Below, piece by piece: positions 46,312 through 58,333 of a stretch of DNA of 64,000 nucleotides. The position numbers were made by a program, and so were the translations under genes. Where the stretch lies: the NCBI GenBank assembly GCA_037954665.1, contig JBBMOL010000057.1, positions 4,588,001 through 4,652,000 of the forward strand, given 5' to 3'. The number at the start of each line of letters is the position of its first letter. The first letter of the stretch is position 1. Source of the stretch: Laguncularia racemosa (taxonomy: Eukaryota; Streptophyta; Magnoliopsida; Myrtales; Combretaceae). The notes below the pieces were generated by a model. It searched no databases. It worked only from the letters and a program-made list of their open reading frames with translations, and was not told where the DNA came from.

Positions 46312-47427
46312 AGTTTCATGGTCTATAGGAAATCTAGGTGGGTAGAAATTTCCCCCATCTCAATGCTAAATTTTGAAGTGATGTTTTCAAGTTAATTATT
46401 AGATTAAAATTCATTACGGGTCTAATTAGCTTAAGCCTAAGCTAAATGCTTAAATATTAAATGTGCACACAACTCCTCCATTTTATTTTATCCTTTGCCC
46501 ATGTAATACATACGCTGGAAGCATGCATAGAATAATCTTCATCACCTTCCAAGAAAAAGAAAGAAAGAAGATAAAATATGTAAGCTATAGACTTAATATT
46601 TTTAGCCAAAGGACCGAATTTGATTCTCAAATTTTAAATTAAATTTACTAATTAAGAAAACAACATGTTCTAAAATAATTAACATGCCTTAATCATAATA
46701 AAATTGAATCTAAATCAAATGAAAGGGACAACACATCTAAAAAATGGGTAAGAAACAAATTGGTCAAATTAACCCAATTTTGTGCAATATTGCACCCTAA
46801 GTTTGCTCTTTCACACTCTACTATAATTGGGAAACATGAATTTGCATTTTATTTCGGCTGATGTTTTCATAATGACTAGAAAGATAATAACACACACTCT
46901 CTCTCTCTCGATCTATTTACAAAACTGTAAGTTTATCTCTCTAGAATCATCACTGATTTTGATTGAAATAAATCCAAATTGAAACTTAGAACAAGTTTCC
47001 TAACTACTAAGGATTAGAAAACCCAATTTGATGAATGATTTTATTGATTATTACTAATCATTTTGGTGTTTTTATGAATTAGGGTTCTTGCTCTTCCATT
47101 TGCGACTTTGTTGCTTCCAATAAATGCACTTGCAAGTGTTAGATGAATTGATTGACAAAGCGCTTTTAATTTACACCTTAAGGGAAGCTCAATTAATGCA
47201 TTCATCATCCAGTACCACCACCTATCATGGGATTGTCTTAGATTGCACACATAAGGTAAGAAGATACGTAAACCCTAATTTTAGCTCTTTTTCTCTTTTA
47301 CCAAAAATATCACCAAAACTTGTAAAAAATCCTAAAAAAAAAAAATCATTTTTTTCCCAATGCTTTTAGATTGCTTAATGTAATTTAGTGATGTTGCATG
47401 CTTAGGATTTTAATCTGGCCTTACTTA
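46312..47427. other. Intergenic, with a weak exon-like segment
   Basis: A (CT)n run near 46900 and a short frame (47124-47256, MHLQVLDELIDKALLIYTLR and on to CTHK) that ends at a GTAAGA donor-like site are the only notable features. I do not recognise the peptide, and it could be chance. The right edge GGATCAAA (47428-47435) is a target duplication of the next element. Confidence 0.3.
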
Positions 47428-47435
47428 GGATCAAA

Positions 47436-47977
47436 TAGGGCTAACAATTTGAGATACAATCCAACTTAGACACAATACAATACAATTATAAATGGATTTG
47501 TACACAAAAAAAAAAATGACATGAGATATAAACTAGTCAGATTGGTTTGAACATGGTAAAATTTGTGTTCAAATTTAGTTTTAATTCTTAAAACTTATTT
47601 ATGAACCCATTTATTAGACATATTTCGTAAACAGGTCCTAGTTTTAATCCCAAAACCCGTTTAATTATAAAATAACTAATTACATATTTAACACACACAC
47701 ACACACACATATATCTATGTAGTTGTATGCACATGTGGACATGCATGTTGTACTTTAATATAAAAAATATATATATATAGCATATATATATTTATATTCA
47801 TATATCTAATAAATAAATAATCTAGATACATATGTCATATATATTGGCCTATATATTAGAATAACATATATGTGTTTTACTTAAATATAAATTATAAAAC
47901 TACATAACTTATATATAGAGAATATATATAACAAATATATAACATATATTTATGTATATAGACTACATATCTATAAG

Positions 47978-48027
<50 letters not shown>

Positions 48028-48420
48028 CACATGTATATATGTACATATATACATATATGTAACAAATATATGATATTTATACTATATTATAGATCATATA
48101 ACTTTATTTTATTTAACTCTTTTAGGTTAAAATTTTATATTTAAGCATTAAGACTATATTATTTTTATTTATAAATATTAATTTTATGATTGCTATTTTT
48201 CTTATATATTTATAACAATTTTATAGATTTATTTATAATTTTTTAGTTAACAAATTGGACATGAAACACATTTTTGAGTGAGTCATGTTATGAGTTTAGG
48301 TTTTCATATAAAATTAATAAACAAGTTAAGTTATAGGTTAAGGTTTTCAATATACAAATTTGTTTAGACATAGACACTAGACATGACGAGTTAATACGAA
48401 TTAGTAGCCTTAACATCCAA
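47436..48420. mobile_element. hAT-like non-autonomous element with microsatellites
   Basis: GGATCAAA occurs on both sides (47428-47435 and 48421-48428). The left end TAGGGCTAACAATTTG resembles the minus strand of the right part, TAAGGCTACTAATTCG, which lies eight bases inside the right duplication. The interior has an (AC)n tract near 47691, many TA repeats and a (TG)n(TATG)n tract near 47993-48025. No transposase is present. The eight unmatched bases at the right end weaken the case. Confidence 0.5.
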
Positions 48421-48428
48421 GGATCAAA

Positions 48429-49818
48429 TACAATGATTTCTCCTTATTGTTTATCTAACAACACAAAAGAAAAGGCTATAAAATTTGAAAAATTATAAGA
48501 AATTATGCATTTCTAATGTTTTGATTTATTTATCATAAAATTACTTGTTATTGATGTTTTAGGTCTGATTTAATATGTTTAAAGATCTATAAATCAACTT
48601 CTGCATATGCATGTCACTTCACTTAGTATATTTGGGTGGCAATAATAATATTCATGTACTTTGTTGACGTGAATGAATGTCTTAGAGCATGTGGCATGTT
48701 TTAATTTAAACTTTTCATTGTTTGTTGCTTTCTCATCAATTATAATAAATTGTGCATGAATTAGTTTCTTTTTGTGGTTCTCTTGAGCATAGGTGCTTTG
48801 ATGTGTTAAGTATGTCGCTAATGTTCAATTACATATATATATTTTGTCTTACTTAAATTTTTTAATAAAAAAAAATCAAAATTTATGTGTTTCTTTAAAG
48901 GACTCTTTAGAAATTTTAAAATAGAGACACTAAAATTAGTTCTTTTAGGGTTTTTATGGAAAAATAAATAAATAATTATTTTGTTTATTTTTTAATGATT
49001 TTCTTTTTTTTATATATATTATTTACTTCCTTTTTTAGTTTATTTGAATCATTTGTATAGCTTAACTAGTCTTTCTTCTATTGGCTAGAAAGTTTATGTG
49101 AAAGGAAAGGAAAAATAATAATAGTCTCTTAATAATTTTAGAAAAATCTTATATGGAAACTCCTATAGAGTTTTAAATAAGTTAACTCCTAAATCTCAAT
49201 TATGTTTAAGTTACAATATCATTCAATCCATTTGACCCTAACCTTTCCTTCTTTTCCAACTATCATAGTTGGTGACTCTAAAATTTCCTAAATTAGGATT
49301 TTTTTTTCTCAAAAATTTTCAAAAAAGATTAAGTCTTTATTTAAATGGAAAGGATCTAATATAAGTTAAAATTAAGGAGGAAAAAATTGGATTCAACTGT
49401 TAGCAATTAATTTATATGGAAAGTTAGAAGTTTAATATATATGCCCACCAAAGATGATAGAAGTGGGTTTTTAGAGTGAGTTGAAAGAGGAACATAGTTG
49501 TTTAGCTCATAATGATTTATATTTTTGTTCCTGGCTCGTGATTAAACTAAGTTTTACGCAAAATTCTAACTCATAGTATCCTTGCTTTTAATATTGAAGA
49601 GAAATATAGAACAGATGGCCAGCCTTAAACTAAAGAGCCAAATTTGATGAACAAAAAAGAGGAAGTAGCCCACCCAAATCAAATAAATGATTGTGAGAAG
49701 GAAGCCAAGCCAAGGGCCCCGGCACGAAACGACCTAGAAGTAGATATATGTGTTATCTCATCGTTACGGGAGATTGAAGTGCAGGAAAGTCCCCTGGAAT
49801 GGGACTTCGATTAGATAA
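48429..49818. other. Intergenic, no gene seen
   Basis: AT-rich sequence with poly(T) and poly(A) runs. A GC-richer segment (about 49680-49800, with AAGGGCCCCGGCACG) immediately precedes the copia element. No protein homology recognised. Confidence 0.45.
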
Positions 49819-50053
49819 TGTTAGACCCTTCACTTCAAATATTGCCAGATCGAATGGATCAAGCTTCATTTCCTTAACTTTGGCGTGATATTATATGTGA
49901 CTTTATGACGGCTGGCACTCTATATATAAACTTAGCTTTTGTACACGTTAGTTAGTTACTATAACATTCGAATGGAAGTCTGTAACTTCTGTTATTCATT
50001 CTTCATTCGATAGATGAATCAATATTCAGTATAGTACTGTGTCAAATTCCACA
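49819..50053 (+). repeat. Probable 5' LTR of the copia element
   Basis: It begins TGTTAGACCC and ends ATTCCACA, directly followed by TGGTATTAAA, a degraded tRNA-iMet primer site. A TATA element (CTATATATAAAC, 49920-49931) stands in the middle. The 3' tail, ATAGATGAATCAATATTCAG, recurs as ACAGATGAATCGATATTCAA at the far end of the element. The left boundary is a best guess from the TG dinucleotide. Confidence 0.5.
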
Positions 50054-50179
50054 TGGTATTAAATTAAATCAAGTATTAATTCTTGTTTTGCTTCGATCGA
50101 TTGGTCAATTGAGGTGGTTTTTCGAATTCTTGCTTTGAATAAATCATAAATACAATAGCAGACAATCGATTAATGATAC

Positions 50180-51835
50180 TCTATTTCTTAGTGATTCTAA
50201 TAGTCCTGGGATGATTATAGGAAATATAATTTTTTATGGAAATAAATTTCTTTCATGGAATAGGGTAGCTAAGATGGGTTTAAGAGCTAAGCTTAAGGTA
50301 GGATTTATTGATGGTACTTCAACAAAGCCATAAGAAAATTCTCCATATTTGAGTAAGTGGATTAAGTGTGATTATATGATGCATTGCTGCTTGTTGAGCT
50401 TGACTAATAATGACATTTTTCAATGCTTTCTTTATACATAGTCTGCATTTGAGTTGTGGAGTGAAATTATGAAGATATACGAAATTGCCAATGGACCTAT
50501 TGTATTTCAGATTTAATGTGAGATTTGCAGCCTTAAGCAAAAATAATCTGTTAGCGAGTGCGTATTACAGTAGGATAAAAAGGCATTAGGATGAATTGAA
50601 TGCTATGCATGGCAATCCAACTTGTGAGTGTGGCCGAATGTCCTATTGCATGTATGGTTTACAAGAAGTGATTTTGGAGTTTAAATCTTGTGGGTGTATG
50701 AGTTTAAGTGCAAAGGTCACGTGCGTACTGCATAAGAATGTGCTACATGTAGCCACATGAAATAAGTGATAAGTATGAGAATAATTAAGGATGAATGGGA
50801 TGGAAAGAAGGAGTAAGGAATCTCGAATAGGCTCAAGCGCTTTGGTAACAAGTAGGTATTATTTAATATATTGTGATTTTGATATTTTGAGAGAAAATTT
50901 TGATAGAGTAATGAAATTTGTTCAAAATTTCTTCTTTTCTCTAATGAGAGGGCTATGGGTATTTATAGAGTTTTAATTATGTATTTCATCTGTTGGAGAG
51001 TGATGATGATCGGCGGTCATAGATGTATAGACCTTACATGAGCCTAGGCTCATTTAAGGTCTTTTATACATGAGCTTGATTTAGGAAAAGTTAAATCAAA
51101 CCAGCTAATCCAACAGACCTTACTCTAAACTTGCCATGCCAAATCTCGCTTGATCATCTCAATATACATGGGCTTAATTCTCTGAGCCCTATCACCTCGG
51201 CTCAAGGAGTCAAGTCTATTAAAATATTAGGCTCAAAGCCCATAAATCAAATTTAATCTTCCTAAAATTCTTATAGTAAATATTGATGCAATTTCTAATG
51301 GGATTCAAGGAGGCATATGATAATGTTAGGAAGTAAATTCTCTTTATGGATCCCTTGCCATAAGCAAACAAATCCTTTTATTTGATTCAGCAAATTGAAA
51401 AACAAAGGGAGGTAACATCTGTGCTTTCTGATGTTGAAGTATCAACTTATCTCACTAACAAAGTTGATAATATAAAATGAACAATTGATCGAAGAAGGTT
51501 AAAAGGGTAGAATTAGGATGTTTTGTAAGTATTATAAGAGTGAAGGACACACAATAGATTCATGTTTTCAAATCATTGGTTATCCTAAGCGATACGGATG
51601 GAAACATGTTGTTAAAGGAAGACATGTAAGAAATAGAGCATGTGCTTCAATTTGCATATTCGCTTTAGACATGGTGCTAAATACACCTTTTGATGTAGTA
51701 GACGATTGTTTTAAAAAATCATTTGACGCACGTTCTTCACAGGGACTTTCAGATAAGATAGTACCTGATAAAAACTTGATTGAGACAATATTCAATGAGG
51801 TCATGTGCATGATGAAAGGTAATGATATGCAATAA
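50180..51835 (+). pseudogene. gag of the copia element (interrupted and broken)
   Basis: The first part (about 50200-50635) matches copia gag: GNKFLSWNRVAKMGLRAKLK, GFIDGTSTKP, LSKWIKCDYMMHCCLLSLTN and DELNAMHGNPTCECG. Foreign sequence follows to about 51280. Gag resumes with LMQFLMGFKEAYDNVRK and ends in a zinc knuckle, CKYYKSEGHTIDSCFQIIGY (51521-51580), of the copia CX2CX4HX4C type with the second Cys changed to Tyr. The open stretch 51518-51835 is the longest piece. Confidence 0.82.
50640..51280 (-). mobile_element. Insertion within copia gag, LTR-like
   Basis: The reading of copia gag stops at CECG and resumes at LMQFLMG, so the intervening ~640 bases are foreign or rearranged. The minus strand contains CTCTATAAATACCC (about 50966-50953), a good TATA-type core promoter. 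No coding region is seen. Boundaries and target duplications could not be fixed. It could be a solo LTR on the minus strand. Confidence 0.45.
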
Positions 51836-51896
51836 TCATCTATGGAAATGTAGTTTGATTTACATGTACTTCACTTACTTATTCCTCATGTTTTAG

Positions 51897-53170
51897 CACT
51901 TTAAGTAATTCTATGGATTCTTGGATAGTAAATATAGGAGCTAGCAATCACATGACATCCTTTTATGAAAAATAACATAATGCTTAAACTTTGTCTTCGC
52001 CCATACACATTAAGTTACCAGATGGATGAGTGCTTAAAATTGACAAAGTTGAATCCATCAAAATGAATGCAAACTTGACCATACACAAAGTTTTGTTTGT
52101 CCCACAATTTATTTTCTATGCATAAGCTCATTTCAAACCAAAAACTTGTTGCAACATTTGATTCATTTGCATGCTATTTTTAGGACCAAAAAGCTAATAA
52201 ACAAGTAGCTAAAACTCAAGCATTCAATGGGTTATATGTACTTCATTCTAAAGGCACTAGTACGCATAGCTTTTCTTCTTGTAAAATAGATTCTTGTACT
52301 TATAATAAGCTTGTTCATCTACTTCATGATATATTGGGTCATATTTCTATGTCCAAGTTGAAACATTTAAATCATTATAAGAACTTGTCTCTACAAAATT
52401 TTGTTTGCAACACTTGTTAAGAAGCCAAGTTTTATAGACTTCCATTCTCTAGAAGTGAAAATAACTCCTTTTGCATTTCAGCTTGTACACGTTAACATTT
52501 GGGTTCCTTATTGTGTTCCTTCTATTTCTGATATTCGTTATTTCTTAACCATAATAAATGATTATACTAGATCTACTTAAACTTACCAATTGAATCATAA
52601 ATTCTAAGAATGTGGTGTTATTACTCAATTTCTTAAATAAATTTTCAATCATTTTGCTACCATTTCCAAGTTCATAAGAACTAACAATGGTTCTAAATTC
52701 ATGTCTAAATCATGTCAATCCATGTTCCATAGCTTAGATATTATACATAAACATCCACACCATACACACCATAGTAAAATGGGTAGGAAGAGTGTTTCTT
52801 ACTACTACCTTTCTCATTAACAAAATGCCCATGGAATCTTGGGGATGGAAGACACCTTGTGAAATGCTTTTCCATAAAAACTAAGCTATGATAATTTGAG
52901 AGTCATGGGTTGTCTATGTTTTGTTTCAAATCTTAGCACTTCTAAAGATAATTTTGATCCTAGAGGTATCAAAGGTGTTTTCTTAGGCTACAGACATGGA
53001 CACAAAAGATGTCGTGTTTTTTATATTGCCTATATTCTCTTTAGTAAAGATCTCATAATCTTTAAGCATTTGTTTCCTTTCAAAGATTCCTCTAAGTCCT
53101 CCATTTCTAGTCATGATCTCTATCTTTTGGTCATCCATCACTGCCTTATCCTTCATTCGAGTCTCTTTTA
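51897..53170 (+). pseudogene. Protease and integrase of the copia element (broken)
   Basis: The protease motif reads SWIVNIGASNHMTS in place of WIxDSGAS or WIIDTGAS; the catalytic Asp is Asn. The pre-integrase segment LLHDILGHISMSKLKHL is at about 52319. The integrase core is fragmentary (52500-52760), and its C-terminal part is clearer: RVMGCLCFVSNLSTSKDNFD, GIKGVFLGY and FYIAYILFSKDLIIF. Confidence 0.8.
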
Positions 53171-53559
53171 GTCTTTGATCAAAATATGCAAGATAAAGTA
53201 GTCATTTTTAATCATTCTAATCAACATTCTTCCACATCAAGTTCTTATAAACAACAAGCAAAATTTTCTCCATCATAACAACCTTACTCTTCTACCTATT
53301 CGCATTTTGGTTTGAGAAGATCACAGAGAGAAAGAAAAACTCCTACTTGTCTTAAGGACGTTATACATACATCACATAATGTAATGCCTAAAGTTGATAC
53401 TATTTGTTTGAATGCCTTATGTCCACATATACCAACTTCATCTCAAGCACCATGCCCTTTGTTTGACATACATTCATTTAGCCACTTTCCTAAAGCTCAT
53501 GTGGCATCTTTAGCGAATGTATTTGCTACTCAAGAGCCATTTAATTACTTACAAGCTGC

Positions 53560-54935
53560 TAAATAAAAGGAATGGATAGAAGCTATGCAACAAGAATTAC
53601 AAGCCCTTGAAAATAACCATACTTGGAAGCTTACAAATTTACCAAAAGGGAAAAGGGCTATAGGTTATAAATTGGTGTATGAAATTAAATATCGCCTGAT
53701 GGAACCATAGAAAGGCACAAGGGTAGGTTAGTTGCTAAGGGTTACAATCAAAGAGAAGGTGAAGATTACCATGATACCTTCTCCCTTATAGAAAAATTGA
53801 GTATAGTAAAGATTCTTATACTTGTTGCTATAGCTCATAAATTGCATCTATACCAAATTGATATCAATAATACTTTTTGCATGGTTTTCTAGATGAAGAA
53901 ATTTAAAGGGTATGATAAAGTTACGCTTGGTCAAGTTTGTTGTTTAAAATGCTCATTTATGGTTTAAAACAAATTTCAAAGCAATGGAATCTTAAGATTT
54001 CAAAATTTTTACTTAGTTATGGTTTTTCACAATTAGAGTGATTATTTTTCATTTACCTAAAGGACTTCTGGTGGCTTTATTGTTGCTTTATTATATGCCA
54101 ATGACATGCTTTTGGCAAGGACAAATGTAGATTTAATTAATGAGTTAAAGCAGCAACTTCATGATCAGTTTACTATTAAGGAACATGGACTAGCTTAATT
54201 TTTCCTTGGCTTAGAAATCTATCAAACAGAGTAGGCACTTTGATTAATCAATACAAATTTATTCTTGACATCTTATCAGAAGCTGGTTGATAGGTTCAAA
54301 ACCTACTAAATTTCCATTGCTAACTAGTTTAAAGCTTGATAGTGAAATAAGGGACATCATTGATAACCCTTCTTTTCTATAGCCTCATTGTTCGGAAATT
54401 GTTGTATTTGTCATTGATGTGTCCTGACATCGCTTTTTCTACTCATTGTTTGAGTCAATTTTTGTCATCTTCTCATACAACACATTTGGCATCCCTTTTT
54501 CACGCTCTTCACTACATCAAAAGAATATCATCTTTATATCTTTTTAATTCTTTTATGAATTCTCTTCAACTATTTAGATTTTCTAACTCAAATTGGGGCA
54601 CTCGCACTAAAGATAGAAAGTCAATATTTGGTTATTATATGTTTTTAGGCATTGCTTTGGTTACTTGGAAAACTAAGAAACAAAATACTATTGTAACCTC
54701 GACAACAAAGTCTAGATATCAAAGTTTAGGAGATACAGCCAGAGAACTTTTATGGACTTCTCATATCATGGGTGATCTTGGTTTCCAAGTTGATTTACCA
54801 TTGTCCTTATTTTGTGATAATAAGTTAGCTTTGTTGCTAGCTGCAAATCCTTGCTTGCATAGGCAAACAAAACATACTGATATTAATATACATTTCACCC
54901 AATTCTTTCAACAGATGAATCGATATTCAATGTAG
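53560..54935 (+). pseudogene. RT and RNase H of the copia element (broken)
   Basis: RT starts at WIEAMQQELQALENNHTW. It continues with KYRPDGTIERHKGRLVAKGY (one frameshift) and DINNTFCMVF, then reads YANDMLL where YVDDMLL is expected, so the metal-binding pair is lost. RNase H occupies the open frame 54360-54935: PDIAFSTHCLSQFLSSSHTT, GYYMFLGIALVTWKTKKQNT, TTKSRYQSLGDTARELLW and HTDINIHF. The frame ends in 3' LTR tail sequence. Confidence 0.85.
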
Positions 54936-55087
54936 CACTAAAAATTCTTGTCCGTCAAGGAGAGCTACTCTAAATTCTAAAGTGAAGATGAATGATTATA
55001 TAAAAAGGATATGCGAAGGATCTGGACAGCACACATATATGCAACAAGGCCAAAGATAGCACAAAGGGAGTACTAGCATAATTAGCA

Positions 55088-55320
55088 ATGTTTGAAACCA
55101 TGAAACACGCTAAGGTTAAGATTAACATAGACGCAACAACCACCGGTGTGAGATTGGTGATCGGGGTAAGCAACAATTGTTGGATTGTCATGGACGAAGA
55201 TGGAAATGTTACGTTTGCCAAGTCTAGCAAATATTACCCTCTAAATTCAACCAAGGCTTTGGAGATGAAGAAAGAAAGAACAAAAAAAAAAAAAAAAAAG
55301 ATTTTTGAAGAATAGGGTCT
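55088..55320 (+). pseudogene. Possible RNase H-like (RVT_3) fragment
   Basis: A 75-residue frame has VKINIDATTTGVRLVIGV, then IVMDEDGNVTFAKSSKY and LNSTKALEMKK. This resembles the start of the RNase H-like domain that ends many plant non-LTR retroelement ORFs (KxNxDA, xxRDxxGxxxxA, ALE). It stops in a run of 18 A (about 55281-55298). The match is by eye and short, so this is tentative. Confidence 0.35.
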
Positions 55321-58300
55321 AAAATATTTTTCAAACCAAAACCTGAACAAGCATGGAACCCGATCCTCTTCTCTTCATTTAAAACCGAACCATTGCACGC
55401 AATTACCACGATTGAACAAGAAATAACCCTAAACCTAATTTATTTGAATTTGAAATCAAACCTTGCAAAAGTTATGATGATAACTCCATTCATTGCTACG
55501 ATATAAGGGATTATGTTGATTGCATAGTCGGTTTTATCAAAGACATTATAATGATAACTCCATCATTAATTTATTTTTAAGGTAACTTCATGTGCACTTG
55601 ACAAATTAAATGTTTAAACTCCTAAATTAAAAAAAAAGGGTGCATTACCCTTGAAAAAATGAGAAAAAAATTATAAAATATGAAGTCAAAGAAAAAAGAA
55701 TAAATAAGTGAAAATTTTATGTTTTATTTCAATTTTATGCAATCTTTTATTTAGTATTTATTAACTATTCTATGTAAGGGCAAAATAGTAAATTAGGCTT
55801 TAAAAACATGTTTTTCTATAGATTTGGTGCTTGATTTTAAAATAGGTGGCTTCAATGCACATTGGACAAACATAAGATGTGCGTTCACGATTCATCTTTA
55901 TTTAGCGCACATATTTTGTTTCACAAAATCATTGAGGGTTCCTTGATTTGTTTTTCTTTTTCCCTTTTGTAGTTTTATTCAAATTGAAGAAAGAAGATAA
56001 ATATTACAAAATCATTGAGGATTCCTTATTTTAGTGTACACTATTTCTTTTTCCTTTTTTATAGTTTTTTTCCTTTAACAAACACATTACCCATATTTAT
56101 TATGAAATCATTAAGTGCTTTATTAAAATCCTATATAACATGCATGTAATTAGAAAAAGGAAATAAATAAACCTCCAAATCACACACGTAAATAGGAAAA
56201 TGCAAAACAATGAACACAACATCCCTAGTCTTTCATCTGAGTTGATACTTCTTTGCTTAGGGTTTGGGGATGAAGAGAGGGATTTAAAAAGTTGGATTGA
56301 AGGTTTCATGAGAGTCTATGCATAATTTTCAAGGGCTTTTTTCCTTCTATATGTACGTGTCATTTTGGATTCCCATAGAGCACTTGACAATTTAATAAGG
56401 GAGAAAAGAGAGAGAGAGAGAGAAAGGTCATGAATTTGTTAAAAGAAAAAACAAGAGTCCTCCAAGCTACTGACAAAACAAAAGAATTATACACTGCCTA
56501 TCAACTAAAAAATTGGAATAAAAATGCATTATATCCTAGAAGGATATTACCATAAGTCCATTGATTATATAGAATGACTTATATAGATGATTGCCTTTTT
56601 GAAGTTGTGGGTAATTGATGTAAAAGTTCCATAACGTAGGTTATATTTTTGTAACTTGTTCAAAAATAAATTTAACCTAAATTACCATTAGGAAAATAGT
56701 TGATTCTTTCTTTTCTACGATGGTGGGTGCCAAACCACCATTCTAAGTGCATTTGTTGCACCTACTACGATTGTTTTTGTGGGTGGCTAACCATGCTCTC
56801 GAAAGGGGTTTTAATGTTTTTTTTTGTAATTTTTTATTATGTCTAAATATATAACTTTATTAAATGAATTATTATAAACCTATCAAAGGTTGAGATGTAT
56901 CAAATCTCGATAGCTTTTTAACAAAGTTAATAGAATAACTCAAATATAAAAGGTTTAAAACGTTAAGAATTACGGATGTAATTAACGTTTGAAATAATCC
57001 AATCGAAGAAACGCATGATGCAGCTTGTCATGGCTAGAGTCTGGGAGTTGGAGCAACTTGTTACAATAAGGGAAGAGGAAGTAGCGGAGATACTCTGGAA
57101 AATGTATTTTGATCTTAAAATTGAGAGGAAGAGAAATTGGGGGCAGAGAATTAGTTTTGGGGGCTTATTTTAGTTGTGGTATTTCGGTGATTCAGTTTAA
57201 TTCATCAAAGGTGAGTTGAATTGTTGGAGATGAGATGGCAATTTAAGAATGATAAGTTCGCTTATAAGGGTGGAACATTTCATCCGTGAAATTATGGGTG
57301 ATTATGTACTTTGAAAGGATGTCTATGTAATCAAGCTTTGCTCGTAATAACCACATACATTAAAATCATTAAATCGAATGTTAGTCCGTAGATGAGTTGC
57401 TTGAAAACTCAAGGATTATGATAGTCATTTTCTAGATTAAGACGATGTGTTGGCAAGTAGATGTTTGGAAAGTTAAGATGACTATTTATAGGCATAGATG
57501 GTAAATAAAGTACTTAGATTTGGACTTGCATAATTTAATACAGATTAGCTCTTTCGACAAACCAAAAATAAAACATAAAATGTCCCATCTTAATTTGGAC
57601 CTCAAACTCCAGTACAATAAAAGGAAAAAAAAAAAAAAAGAGTAAATAAAACACTTGTGGTACAGCCTGTCAGGTTGGTGAGTTATTCATCACAGGGAAT
57701 TTATTCGTTGAAAATGTTGGAGGTGTGCTGTACCGACCAAAAATGAGTAGGGTTTTAAAGTAACGCCTTCCATTAATAGTATGGCCTATATATGAGTTTA
57801 TTTTCTTATATGTTGTAGAATCAATGAAGAGAGTTACTATAAATAGTTGTTAGTTGATGAATCACCTATTCATTTTTCTCTTTGTTCTACCAATATTTGT
57901 TACAAGATAAAATTAAAAAAAAATTATTATATTTTTATGTACTTATTTTCTTCCTTCGTAAAGTATACTATAATATTTTTTTAGCTCTTTGATGAGTTAC
58001 CCGGCAATATCTATTAAAGGGACTCCACGGATAGAGATACTTTAAAAGTGGTAATCCGTGTGGGCTCGCGTGAGGAAGAGGCTTTAACACATCATTTTAT
58101 TGTTATTATTATTTTCGGAGGAATTTTCAAGCTAAAAATCATTACGTTCAACGCAATGTGTGCCTCAATAGGAACGTGAGTGAATGCAAACATCATTCAA
58201 AACTGGACAACGACTTTATATGCACGTTTTAGAATATGATATACAAGTAAGTGGCCACCTTAGTTTTAATGATATTTTCCCCGCTAAAGTTTGCAAATAA

Positions 58301-58333
58301 ATAAATAAATTCGCCAATAAGGCATGTGATTTT
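55321..58333. other. Intergenic, no supported gene
   Basis: AT-rich DNA. A 52-residue frame at 57015-57173 (MMQLVMARVWELEQLVTIRE at its start) is unusually charged and helical but matches nothing I know. A (GA)n run is near 56407-56424 and a poly(A) run near 57628. Confidence 0.4.

Larger units (their letters stand above)
49819..54943 (+). mobile_element. Degenerate Ty1/copia retrotransposon
   Basis: Domains run in Ty1/copia order on the plus strand: gag, protease, integrase, RT, RNase H. A 5' LTR-like start and a minimal 3' LTR tail bound them. Stops and indels occur in every domain. The gag region is interrupted by about 640 bases of foreign DNA. The placement of integrase before RT separates it from the two gypsy elements. 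Confidence 0.85.

Noticed and set aside
57015..57173. 52-codon charged frame as a small gene
   Set aside because: No homologue recognised, no splice or promoter context, and frames of this length are expected by chance in this much DNA.
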